Made by a program: the position numbers and the translations under genes
DNA from: an uncultured Oscillospiraceae bacterium
Lineage (GTDB): Bacteria > Bacillota > Clostridia > Oscillospirales > Ruminococcaceae
DNA: 64,000 nt
NCBI GenBank assembly: GCA_934464775.1
Contig: CAKSKG010000007.1
Coordinates: forward strand, 1-64,000
Reading direction: 5' to 3'
The notes under the pieces: generated by a model
What the model saw: the letters and a program-made list of their open reading frames with translations, nothing else
Databases searched by the model: none
What the model was told of the DNA's origin: nothing
Shown here: positions 6,654 through 15,169 of the stretch, piece after piece
Position numbering within the stretch: the stretch's first letter is position 1
Layout: the number at the start of each line of letters is the position of its first letter

Positions 6654-8579
6654 ATGGCAGAAAAAGTCCGTGAATTCAAAGGCGGTCCCGGTGCAAGAGG
6701 CAGAGGTCCAAGACCCAAGCTTGATAATCCCGGTGCGCTTTTTGCAAGAATAATCAAATATATCGCAAAGAATTATCTGATACAGCTTATACTTGTTGTG
6801 GTTTGTATCTTCATCACAGTTCTTTCGTCGGTACAGGGAACAATGTTCACCCAGAGCCTTATCGACGATTACATCATTCCCCTTATGGGTCAGTCCGATC
6901 CCGATTATTCGGGTCTTGCCCATGCTATCGCAAATGTTGCCGTATTTTACGGCTGCGGCGTCCTTTCCGCATACGGCTACACAAGACTTATGGTCAATGT
7001 ATCACAGGGTACACTGAGAAACCTCAGAAAAGATATGTTCAACAAAATGGAGAGCCTGCCTATCAAATACTTTGATACACACGCTCACGGCGACATCATG
7101 TCAATGTACACAAACGATATCGACACACTCCGTCAGATGATAAGCCAGAGTATGCCCCAGCTGCTGAACAGTGCAATAACTATCGTCAGCGTATTTGTCA
7201 GCATGATAATGCTCAGCGGAACACTTACGGTAGTTACAATGGTAATGGTAGCAATCATGCTTTTCTGCACAGGAAAGATCGCATCACGAAGCGGCGCATT
7301 CTTCCAGGCACAGCAGAAGGACCTCGGCAATGTCAACGGCTACATCGAGGAAATGATGGAAGGTCAGAAGGTCGTAAAGGTATTCTGCCGCGAGGAAAAG
7401 AGCATCGAGGAATTCAATGAGCTGAATGACAAGCTTTGCCACAGCTCATACAATGCGAACAAGTTCGTAAATATTCTCGGTCCTATCAATGCCCAGCTTG
7501 GAAATCTCAGCTACGTTGTATGCGCCATTGCAGGCGGACTTATCATATCCAACGGCTGGACAGCCCTTACTATCGGTGAGCTTGTAAGCTTCCTTACCTT
7601 CAACAAGAGCTTCAATATGCCTATCAACCAGATAAGCCAGCAGTTCAACTCTATCGTAATGGCCCTCGCAGGCGGCGAGCGTGTATTCAAGCTCCTTGAC
7701 GAGCAGCCCGAAACAGACGACGGTTATGTTACACTTGTAAATGCAAAGCGTGTGGACGGCAAGATCGTTGAATCCGAAAAGCGCACAGGAATGTGGGCTT
7801 GGAAGCATCATCATGCTGCCGACAACACCACAGATTACATCGAGCTGAAGGGCGACGTTGTATTTGACGATGTTGACTTCGGCTACAATCCCGATAAGAT
7901 AGTTCTTCACAACGTTGACTTATACGCAACTCCCGGTCAGAAGATCGCCTTTGTCGGAAGCACAGGCGCAGGAAAGACAACTATCACAAACCTTATCAAC
8001 CGTTTCTATGACATTCAGGACGGCAAGATCAGATATGACGGCATCAACATCAACAAGATAAAGAAAGCCGATCTCCGCCGAAGCCTCGGCATAGTTCTCC
8101 AGGACACACATCTGTTCACGGGAACGGTCCGTGACAATATTCGCTACGGAAAGCTTGACGCAACAGACAGTGAAGTCGAGGCAGCGGCAAAGCTTGCCAA
8201 TGCAGACGGCTTCATCAAGCGTCTGCCCGAGGGATATGATACTATGCTCACAGGCGACGGTGCAAACCTCAGTCAGGGACAGCGCCAGCTGCTTGCCATT
8301 GCAAGAGCGGCTATCGCCGATCCTCCCGTACTTATCCTTGACGAAGCAACAAGCTCCATTGATACAAGAACCGAGAGAATAGTTCAGGACGGCATGGACA
8401 AGCTTATGCACGGCAGAACGACCTTCGTTATCGCCCACAGACTTTCCACCGTAAAGAACAGCGACTGCATCATAGTTCTTGAACAGGGCCGCATAATCGA
8501 AAGAGGAACTCACGATCAGCTCATTGAGCAGAAGGGCAAGTATTACAGCCTCTACACAGGAAACTTTGCGGAAGAATGA
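6654..8579 (+). CDS. ABC exporter half-transporter, catalytic-site subunit
   Basis: The 641-aa partner has a basic Gly/Arg-rich N-terminus, a type I exporter membrane domain (about 30-350) and a C-terminal ATPase. Walker A is GSTGAGKTT and Walker B LILDEATSSID keeps the catalytic Glu. The signature is NLSQGQRQ, deviating from LSGGQ. That pairs with the Asp of the first subunit to give one degenerate and one competent ATP site, as in LmrCD/BmrCD-type heterodimers. A 40-residue insertion (around VNAKRVDGKIVESEKR) precedes the ATPase. The GGAGG ribosome site lies just after the stop of the first subunit. A bidirectional terminator follows at 8615-8664. Confidence 0.92.
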   Translation: MAEKVREFKGGPGARGRGPRPKLDNPGALFARIIKYIAKNYLIQLILVVVCIFITVLSSVQGTMFTQSLIDDYIIPLMGQSDPDYSGLAHAIANVAVFYGCGVLSAYGYTRLMVNVSQGTLRNLRKDMFNKMESLPIKYFDTHAHGDIMSMYTNDIDTLRQMISQSMPQLLNSAITIVSVFVSMIMLSGTLTVVTMVMVAIMLFCTGKIASRSGAFFQAQQKDLGNVNGYIEEMMEGQKVVKVFCREEKSIEEFNELNDKLCHSSYNANKFVNILGPINAQLGNLSYVVCAIAGGLIISNGWTALTIGELVSFLTFNKSFNMPINQISQQFNSIVMALAGGERVFKLLDEQPETDDGYVTLVNAKRVDGKIVESEKRTGMWAWKHHHAADNTTDYIELKGDVVFDDVDFGYNPDKIVLHNVDLYATPGQKIAFVGSTGAGKTTITNLINRFYDIQDGKIRYDGININKIKKADLRRSLGIVLQDTHLFTGTVRDNIRYGKLDATDSEVEAAAKLANADGFIKRLPEGYDTMLTGDGANLSQGQRQLLAIARAAIADPPVLILDEATSSIDTRTERIVQDGMDKLMHGRTTFVIAHRLSTVKNSDCIIVLEQGRIIERGTHDQLIEQKGKYYSLYTGNFAEE

Positions 8580-8614
8580 TCTTCTCCGCAGCTCACCTTT
8601 TGATTCGGTAAACA

Positions 8615-8664
8615 AATCCCCCGACAGTATCCGTCTTATCGGCAGATACTGTCGGGGGATTTTT
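8615..8664. terminator. Bidirectional terminator between exporter and pepT
   Basis: AATCCCCCGACAGTATC (8615-8631) pairs with GATACTGTCGGGGGATT (8645-8661), a 17-bp stem with a T-run on the right and an A-run on the left, serving both convergent genes. Confidence 0.92.
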
Positions 8665-8680
8665 ACAAACAGCCTTAAAA

Positions 8681-9904
8681 TCAGCCGATGATAAGCTCCT
8701 TGATGATGTCGCAGATGATCTCCATTGAATCGGCGCAGGCATATTCATATCGGCTGTGGAAGTTATGTCCTCCCGTGCAGAGATTGGGACAGGGCAGCCC
8801 CCTGTATGAAAGACTTGCTCCGTCGGTCCCTCCTCTTATCGGCGCAATTATCGGCTCAACGCCGAATTTTTTCATGGCTTTCTCCGCATTTTCGATCAGG
8901 AACATATATTGAGGCTCGATCTTCTCACGCATATTGTAATATGTGTCCTTTATATGCACCTCTGCCGTGCCCGAACCGTATTTTGTGTTCAGAAATTCGC
9001 CCATAGCCTCCATGAGCTTCTTTTTCTCGGCAAATTTAACGGCGCTGTGGTCACGTATAAGATATGAAAGCTCCGCTTTTTCAACATCGCCGTTCATATG
9101 CATAAGGTGGAAAAATCCCTCATAACCCTCTGTATATTCGGGCTTCTGCTCCTCGGGCAGAAGCTGTTCAAATTCCATTGCTATCTGCGAAGCATTCTTC
9201 ATCTTATTCTTTGCTTCACCCGTATGTACGTTTACCCCGTGAATGATTATCTCGGCGGAAGCGGCGTTGAAAGTCTCATATTCCAGCTGACCTATTGCAC
9301 CTCCGTCCACGGTATAGGCATAGTCCGCACCGAAGCGCTCAAGGTCAAAAAAGTCCGTTCCCCTGCCGATCTCTTCATCGGGAGTGAATGCACATACAGC
9401 CCTGCCGTGAGGTATCTCGGGGTGAGCCAGAAGATACTCGAATACGGTCATTATCTCGGCAACGCCTGCCTTGTCGTCCGCTCCCAGCAAAGTCGTTCCG
9501 TCGGTGACGATAAGCCGCTTTCCCACATATGCCGAAAGCTCGGGAAATTTTTCGGGGCTGAGAACGATATTTTCCGCTTCGTTCAGAATGATGTCCTTGC
9601 CGTCATAATTCTCGATTATCCTCGGCTTGACATTTGCTCCGCTTGCTTCGGGAGATGTGTCCATATGAGAAATAAATCCAAGCACCTTATCGTTTTTTCC
9701 GCCGTCTGTGGCAGGCAGTGCGGCATAAACGCAGCAGTTCTTCCTGTCAAGAAAAACATCTTCCGCACCCATTTTTACAAGCTCGTCATAAAGCATTTCC
9801 GCAAGATCAAACTGCTTTGCGGTGCTGGGAGTTGTCTCCGAATATTCATCGGAGCCTGTGTCCACCGCCGCATATCTTAAAAATTTTTCAATAACATTTT
9901 TCAT
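8681..9904 (-). CDS. pepT: Peptidase T (tripeptide aminopeptidase)
   Basis: PepT is a cytoplasmic M20-family dizinc aminopeptidase that removes the N-terminal residue of tripeptides. The 407-aa length matches the family. Metal and catalytic motifs are visible: GFISHMDTSPEA (first His/Asp), LLGADDKAGVAEIM (bridging Asp), TPDEEIGRG (catalytic Glu then metal Glu), TVDGGAIG, and C-terminal GGTDGASLSYRG with GGHNFHSRYEY. It is transcribed alone from a promoter reading leftward: TTGACA at 9965-9960, 17-base spacer, TATAAT at 9942-9937. Confidence 0.96.
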   Translation of the reverse strand: MKNVIEKFLRYAAVDTGSDEYSETTPSTAKQFDLAEMLYDELVKMGAEDVFLDRKNCCVYAALPATDGGKNDKVLGFISHMDTSPEASGANVKPRIIENYDGKDIILNEAENIVLSPEKFPELSAYVGKRLIVTDGTTLLGADDKAGVAEIMTVFEYLLAHPEIPHGRAVCAFTPDEEIGRGTDFFDLERFGADYAYTVDGGAIGQLEYETFNAASAEIIIHGVNVHTGEAKNKMKNASQIAMEFEQLLPEEQKPEYTEGYEGFFHLMHMNGDVEKAELSYLIRDHSAVKFAEKKKLMEAMGEFLNTKYGSGTAEVHIKDTYYNMREKIEPQYMFLIENAEKAMKKFGVEPIIAPIRGGTDGASLSYRGLPCPNLCTGGHNFHSRYEYACADSMEIICDIIKELIIG

Positions 9905-10013
9905 GCTGATTTTCCTTTCATTATTTTTATGATGTCATTATAGCATAACATATTTTTCCTGTCAACGAGCAGATCGTCCGCAAATGAAAATGCTGTGAAA
10001 ACCCGTGGGAACA

Positions 10014-10042
10014 TTGACAACGGCACATGACTGTGATAAAAT
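10014..10042 (+). promoter_or_regulatory. Promoter of the 10074 membrane protein gene
   Basis: TTGACA at 10014-10019 and TAAAAT at 10037-10042 are 17 bases apart, about 30 bases before the GTG start. Confidence 0.65.
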
Positions 10043-10073
10043 AGTATATATCATATTATTCAGAGGTTTTTAA

Positions 10074-10616
10074 GTGAAAAAGCTAAGTTATAAGGTAGCG
10101 CTGGGAGGAGTGACAGCCTCGCTGTGTCTGCTGCTGATGTTCCTGACGGCGGTATTTCCGCTGCTGGCGCTTGCCATACCGATATATGCGGGAGCAATGC
10201 TGATAATCGTTGCAATAGAGATAAATTCGGGCTGGGCGCTTCTTACATACGGTGCGGTAGCGGCATTATGTATGTTCATGACGCCCGACAAGGAAGCGAC
10301 GATATTATTCATACTGTTTTTCGGGTATTATCCCGTTGTAAGGCGCATGATCGAGGAAAAAATAAAATGCTTCCCGATAAAATGGCTGATAAAGCTGCTG
10401 ATCTTCAACGCTGCGCTCATTGCGTCATATTATCTGATAATCAATGTTTTCGGAGTATATAATCTGATAGACGAGTTCGGTTTTCTCGGCGATCATCTGA
10501 TATTAAAGCTGATAGGCTTTGCGGATATTGTATTCATAATGTACGATTACACTCTTGTCCTGCTTGAAGCCGCCTATGTAAAATGGTTCAGACCCACATA
10601 TCTCCGCAAAAAATAA
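10074..10616 (+). CDS. Multi-spanning membrane protein, unknown function
   Basis: The 180-aa protein starts at a GTG codon with AGAGG seven bases upstream. It is very hydrophobic, with about five membrane segments (first around residues 10-35, VTASLCLLLMFLTAVFPLLA; later ones around 37-60, 72-90, 107-125 and 145-168) and basic cytoplasmic loops. Size, fold pattern and the charged C-terminus recall ECF-type S components or YybS-like proteins, but no diagnostic motif is visible. It stands alone between pepT and a terminator shared with the GGDEF gene. Confidence 0.7.
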   Translation: MKKLSYKVALGGVTASLCLLLMFLTAVFPLLALAIPIYAGAMLIIVAIEINSGWALLTYGAVAALCMFMTPDKEATILFILFFGYYPVVRRMIEEKIKCFPIKWLIKLLIFNAALIASYYLIINVFGVYNLIDEFGFLGDHLILKLIGFADIVFIMYDYTLVLLEAAYVKWFRPTYLRKK

Positions 10617-10625
10617 TAAAACGAT

Positions 10626-10677
10626 ATCCCCTGCGGACAAGCGGTAAAACGCCTGTCCGCAGGGGATAATTTTTATA
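10626..10677. terminator. Bidirectional terminator
   Basis: ATCCCCTGCGGACA (10626-10639) pairs with TGTCCGCAGGGGAT (10654-10667), followed by AATTTTTATA. It separates the membrane protein from the convergent GGDEF gene. Confidence 0.9.
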
Positions 10678-12615
10678 TTATTTGCGGTTTGCATTCCGTT
10701 TTTTATTGCGTGCTTTGCAGACATACATCTTATCGTCCGCAAGCTTCATTATATGCTCTATGTCCAAAGTCTCGCTGATCTTGGCAAATTCGATTCCGCA
10801 GCTGGCAGCTACCTTGTATGAACGTCTCAGCTCGCTGTTTTGACGGTCAAGATTCTCACGCAGACGTGCTTCAAAGCCTGTTATGGATTCTTCACCGGGA
10901 GCATCGGCAGCTATCACCGCCATGAATTCATCTCCGCCGAATCGGGCGCATATGCCGCTTTCGCCTGTACTGCGCTTTATCGCTTCCGCAGTGGCTCTTA
11001 TGGATACATCGCCCTCGCTGTGTCCGAAGGTGTCATTGATATATTTCAATCCGTCCATGTCTATCGAAGCTACCAGAATATATCCGTCACGCCCCGCACG
11101 CTGTCTGTACAGCTCCGTCAGTCTCATATAAAAGCCGGGACGGTTCAGAAGTCCTGTCAGACTGTCATGTATATACATATTTTCAAGCTTGCGGTTTATC
11201 TCGGAAAGCCTTGAATTTGCGCTGATAAGCATTGCTCTGCTGCTTATCATGTCAATGGTCTTGCCGAATTCCACCATAAAGCTGTGAAGATATTCACGCT
11301 TGAACCATTCGGGGTCAAATCCTATCGCCATGAAGCCGTATATATTCTCCTGCGAATTGACCGAAAGATACATTATCGCTCCGCTTCGTTCATACTGATA
11401 TCCCGACGCAAACCCGGGAGTTTCCCCGAGAGCAAACCTTTCCATGGGCTGCCTGAAATCAGCGCCTCTTATCATGGCAAGCAGCATAGGCTCGCCGCAC
11501 CTGAACGGAACATCGAATCTTGTATCGGGTGCGCTGTTCATCACCGAGCTTCTGAGACAAAGCATTATCGAATCGGAGCAAAGGGTTCCCAGATGAGGCT
11601 CCGTCTTTCTGATTGCCTCGTCAATGCTGCTGCAGTCGATCATCTCGGAGCTCATTGTATACATTTCATTGGTAAACTCTTCGCTGCTTTTCATGCGCCT
11701 GTACAGCAGCATCACCAGCGAATTTACATTTGTGTACTCAATGGGACGGCAGCCGCAGGACTGGCTGTATACAACGGAATATTTCACCAGTCTGTCCTCT
11801 GTGCTGATTATTCCCGTTTTCAGATATTCCTCCACCGCATTGACAGCCTGCTTCGCCGCTTCCTTTGAGTTGCGGTAAGCAGTTGTAAGACGGGGCGTAT
11901 GGAGACGTTCCTGTTCGATGCCGTCAAAGCCTGTGACGATGATATCCTGCGGAACACGATAGCCTCTGTCCGCCAAAACTCCGCATACGGCTATTGCCAT
12001 GCTGTCATTTGCACATACTATGGCATCGGGCAGCGGCATACCGCTGTCAAGGAATTTATTTACAGCTTCACGGGCGGGAGCGTCCCAGAAATCACCGTAT
12101 GCAAGGCGCTTTTCGTCAAAGGAAATGCCGCTTTCCGCCAGCACACGCTTGTATACTTCGATGCGCTCATCGGAAAAAGGATTGCCCTTTGTTCCTGCGA
12201 TCATGTTTATGCTCCTGCATTTATGATCCACGGTAAGGTGGCGGACTATCTTCTCAAAAGCGTCCGCATAATCGTAAAGCACATTGCAGCAGCCGTCCAT
12301 GCGCTTATCCACGGATATAACGGGCATATTTCTCCTGAGAGCTTCGGATATGATGCGCTGAACAGCGTCGCCGTTCTTAAAAGTCTCGCTCATTATTATA
12401 ACTGCCGATATTCTGTCATCGGCGGGAAAATCGAATATTGCGGTGCAGCCTCTGGCATTGTTGTCATTGTAATAAAGGTCACTCAGGGACGCAAACACCT
12501 GTGCTTTCATGCCGTGACGGTTCAGCTCCGTGCAGATGTCAACGGTATTTTCATAAACGCTCTCTTCACGGATACCTGCCGCACAGACAGCCACATTTAT
12601 TCTTTTTTCGGACAT
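10678..12615 (-). CDS. Diguanylate cyclase with LacI-type periplasmic-binding-protein-like sensor
   Basis: The 645-aa soluble protein has no signal peptide. Residues 1-290 resemble the ligand-binding half of LacI/GalR regulators (NVAVCAAGIREESVY, PDAIVCANDSMAIAVCGVL, DIIVTGFDGIEQERLHTPRLTT) but the DNA-binding helix-turn-helix is absent. A middle region of about 170 residues, possibly GAF-like, leads to a GGDEF domain with an intact active-site motif RFGGDEF near residue 560. No RxxD inhibitory site is seen at the usual position. It probably makes cyclic di-GMP in response to an intracellular sugar-like ligand. The ATG at 12615 is preferred over GTG 12627 because GAGG lies 11 bases upstream of it. 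A leftward TTGAAC-17-TATAAT promoter is visible upstream. Confidence 0.88.
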   Translation of the reverse strand: MSEKRINVAVCAAGIREESVYENTVDICTELNRHGMKAQVFASLSDLYYNDNNARGCTAIFDFPADDRISAVIIMSETFKNGDAVQRIISEALRRNMPVISVDKRMDGCCNVLYDYADAFEKIVRHLTVDHKCRSINMIAGTKGNPFSDERIEVYKRVLAESGISFDEKRLAYGDFWDAPAREAVNKFLDSGMPLPDAIVCANDSMAIAVCGVLADRGYRVPQDIIVTGFDGIEQERLHTPRLTTAYRNSKEAAKQAVNAVEEYLKTGIISTEDRLVKYSVVYSQSCGCRPIEYTNVNSLVMLLYRRMKSSEEFTNEMYTMSSEMIDCSSIDEAIRKTEPHLGTLCSDSIMLCLRSSVMNSAPDTRFDVPFRCGEPMLLAMIRGADFRQPMERFALGETPGFASGYQYERSGAIMYLSVNSQENIYGFMAIGFDPEWFKREYLHSFMVEFGKTIDMISSRAMLISANSRLSEINRKLENMYIHDSLTGLLNRPGFYMRLTELYRQRAGRDGYILVASIDMDGLKYINDTFGHSEGDVSIRATAEAIKRSTGESGICARFGGDEFMAVIAADAPGEESITGFEARLRENLDRQNSELRRSYKVAASCGIEFAKISETLDIEHIMKLADDKMYVCKARNKKRNANRK

Positions 12616-12756
12616 GACCGTTTTCACCTCGGATAATATTTAACAATGAATTTTCCGTCAGATATTAATATTATAACACTAAAGCAATAAAAGTTCAATA
12701 ATTCGTTACAAACAGTTTTGTATTTCTAATATTCCTACAAAAACAGTCAGCTCATT

Positions 12757-13587
12757 TTATCTATATTTTACACTGCACAGCCTGCGCACCCAGTCCAGAG
12801 CAAGAGGAAACCACTGTGCGGCTGATTCATTCAGATAACGGGGATCGTCCTCTTTCAGCGCAGTATCATCGCAGAGAGCGATTCCATGCCCTCCCTTGGG
12901 GAAAATATGCGCTTCAAAAGGGACATTTGCTTCGGCAAGTGCGTTCATATATAAAATGCTGTTCATCACGGGAACCGTGGCATCATCTGCGCAGTGCCAC
13001 AAAAAGCAGGGCGGCGTTGCTTCCGAAACATTTTCCTCGCAGGAAACAAGCTTTATCGTTTCTTCGGAGGGAGAAGCTCCCGCAATGCTTTCCAGCGAGC
13101 CTTTGTGGGTGTACTTTCCGCCGGTTATCACGGGATAGCATAGTATCTGCCCGAAAGGACGGATATCACGTTCGCCGAACATCTCACGCATAAAATCGGA
13201 AGAATGATGCACAGCCAGCGATGCCGCAAGATGTGCTCCTGCCGAAAATCCGCAGACTATCACCTTTTCGGGGTCAGTGTTCCATTCGGCGGCGTTTTCC
13301 TTAACAAAAGCCACAGCCTCCGCAAGCTCGGTCAGAGCCGTGGGAAAGGGCTTGCCGTCAACACTGTAATCCAGCGTAAATGCGCTCATTCCGTAGGACT
13401 GAAAACGCAGGGCAACAGGGTGGCTCTCACGGTACGAGATGTGATTGTACGCTCCCCCTCCGCAGATTATCACTGCTGGACGCTTTGCGGAGCTGTTTTC
13501 GGGTCCTATGGGAGTCGGATATGCATTCAGCACAGGCTTTCCCGCAGTGCAGGCGGAGCTGTACGGTGGTGTAAGTTCATATTTCAT
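12757..13587 (-). CDS. Alpha/beta-hydrolase esterase (acetyl-esterase type)
   Basis: The 276-aa protein is a cytoplasmic alpha/beta hydrolase without signal peptide. The nucleophile elbow GFSAGAH lies near residue 118, the acid in WHCADDATVP near 218, and the base in GGHGIAL near 249. The oxyanion segment is ICGGGAYNHIS. This arrangement matches the BD-FAE/acetyl-xylan-esterase-like group that deacetylates imported sugars or oligosaccharides, but the substrate cannot be told. It is a single gene reading leftward. Confidence 0.88.
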   Translation of the reverse strand: MKYELTPPYSSACTAGKPVLNAYPTPIGPENSSAKRPAVIICGGGAYNHISYRESHPVALRFQSYGMSAFTLDYSVDGKPFPTALTELAEAVAFVKENAAEWNTDPEKVIVCGFSAGAHLAASLAVHHSSDFMREMFGERDIRPFGQILCYPVITGGKYTHKGSLESIAGASPSEETIKLVSCEENVSEATPPCFLWHCADDATVPVMNSILYMNALAEANVPFEAHIFPKGGHGIALCDDTALKEDDPRYLNESAAQWFPLALDWVRRLCSVKYR

Positions 13588-13727
13588 AGCATTTGCCTTT
13601 CAGTTGCATTATAAATAGTATAGTCATAATCAAAACAATTATCTGATAATATTATATATCATCAGCGCAGTGATTGTCAATATAAATCGGTTATCCGAGA
13701 CAATTTTTGCTGTATATACGCGTATAC

Positions 13728-13756
13728 TTGACAAAAAAACGTTATTATGATATAAT
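13728..13756 (+). promoter_or_regulatory. Promoter of the FecR-like gene pair
   Basis: TTGACA (13728-13733), 17 bases and TATAAT (13751-13756) form a consensus promoter. The palindrome TATACGCGTATA lies at 13715-13726, touching the -35 box, a position suited to an activator or repressor. The leader to the start codon is about 110 bases. Confidence 0.75.
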
Positions 13757-13875
13757 TTAATATGATTATAAACATTTTGTAAATAATCACAAAAAATGAG
13801 GACTGCACAGATATGCGGTCTGTTATCATTATACAATTTGTGCCGCAGCGTGCGGTACTCGGCGGAGGGATTTTT

Positions 13876-15123
13876 TTGGAAAAAATCCGTAATTTTCTTG
13901 ACGAACATCTGCGCACAGTGCTTCTGGCAATGATCTGTGTAGTTCTGCTGGTGTTTGCGGCAGTGATCTTTTCACTGGTAGTCGGAAAAAACGGCGACAG
14001 AACTCTTATCATAACCGATATAAGCGGCGGAGCGGTGATAGTCAAGGGTGACGGGCAGCTCCCTGCTGCGAAAAACCTGAACGTGTCCAGCGGCGATGTT
14101 ATCGTCACTTCCGACAACGGTTCGGTCAAGCTGAAAGCCGACAGAGGAAAATACATCTACATCGAACCTTCTTCCACCGTCTATGTTTATTATACTGACA
14201 AGGCGGAAAGAGGCAGCATAATCGTAAATATCTCGGACGGCTCCGCCGTCTGCCGTGTGGACGGAAAGCTTCCCAAAAGCTGTGCATTTGAGGTCAGGAC
14301 TCCAAATGCGGTGGCTTCGGTAACGGGCACCGTGTTCCACACAGATTTCAACTATTACGATACATACAATGGCTTTGACGATGTTATGCTCACCGAATTC
14401 AGATGCGTTCAGGGCACGGTGAACACCACCCTCTACGACATTACGGGAAACAAGGCAGAAGAGCCAAAGGAGCTTCATGAGGGCTGCGCCTCCGAGCTTA
14501 TGTCATCGGCAGGCTTTACCGCTTTCAACTGCTCCGATGAGCCTTTTCCCCTTTCCGAATTTTCGGCTGACACTCTCAGCACACTTATCAAAATAAGCAG
14601 TGAGCGCACACTTCCCTGTTCGCTTGCCGATCTTAACGCAGCTTACCTGACGCGTTCGGGCGATAAGCAGAACGAAGTCATCGAGCCGCTCATCACCGTT
14701 CCCCAGACTACGGCTTCTCAGGACGTTTTCTTCACTGTTCCCGAGACTTCCGAAACAACTTCGGAAAGCACCGAACGAACAGTGGTCACAACAGCTCCCG
14801 AGATAACATCGGAAGAAACATCGGCAGCAACAACGGTTCCGCAGACAGTGTCCTCTGCCGTGACGACCGCTGCGGCACAGACAACACAGCCTGCCACCGT
14901 ATTTGATCCTCCCGTCACAACAAATGGAACAACAGCGGCAGTTACCGCACAGACACAGAAGCCAACATCAACAGCCTCCGTGACCACTTCTGCCGAAACA
15001 ACGGCTCACGAAACGGAAGCGGAAATATCCTCACAGCCGACACAGACGCTGCCTCCCGAAACAGAAGAAACCGTATCCGAGGCTTCGTCCGAAACAGTGC
15101 CCTGGTGGGAAATGATAAGATAA
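13876..15123 (+). CDS. Membrane-anchored FecR-domain surface protein with Thr/Ser-rich tail
   Basis: From the TTG at 13876 (GGAGGG six bases upstream) the protein is 415 aa. One membrane helix (about residues 12-36, LLAMICVVLLVFAAVIFSLV) follows a short basic N-terminus, placing the rest outside. Residues 40-190 look like a FecR domain, with the signature TPNAVASVTGTVFHTDF. After about residue 270 the chain becomes an extended Thr/Ser/Glu/Pro-rich stalk to the end, with no LPXTG sorting signal. The next gene encodes a related protein. An upstream ATG at 13813 would add 21 residues and cannot be excluded. Function is unknown; signalling or wall-associated assembly are options. Confidence 0.75.
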   Translation: MEKIRNFLDEHLRTVLLAMICVVLLVFAAVIFSLVVGKNGDRTLIITDISGGAVIVKGDGQLPAAKNLNVSSGDVIVTSDNGSVKLKADRGKYIYIEPSSTVYVYYTDKAERGSIIVNISDGSAVCRVDGKLPKSCAFEVRTPNAVASVTGTVFHTDFNYYDTYNGFDDVMLTEFRCVQGTVNTTLYDITGNKAEEPKELHEGCASELMSSAGFTAFNCSDEPFPLSEFSADTLSTLIKISSERTLPCSLADLNAAYLTRSGDKQNEVIEPLITVPQTTASQDVFFTVPETSETTSESTERTVVTTAPEITSEETSAATTVPQTVSSAVTTAAAQTTQPATVFDPPVTTNGTTAAVTAQTQKPTSTASVTTSAETTAHETEAEISSQPTQTLPPETEETVSEASSETVPWWEMIR

Positions 15124-15169
15124 GCTCAGGCGCTGTAAATATACTTTTCTTTAAGAAAGGAACACAGAA

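Noticed and set aside
9098..9880. 260-aa frame on the plus strand opposite pepT
   Set aside because: It is antisense to an unmistakable peptidase T gene and has no family features or ribosome site.
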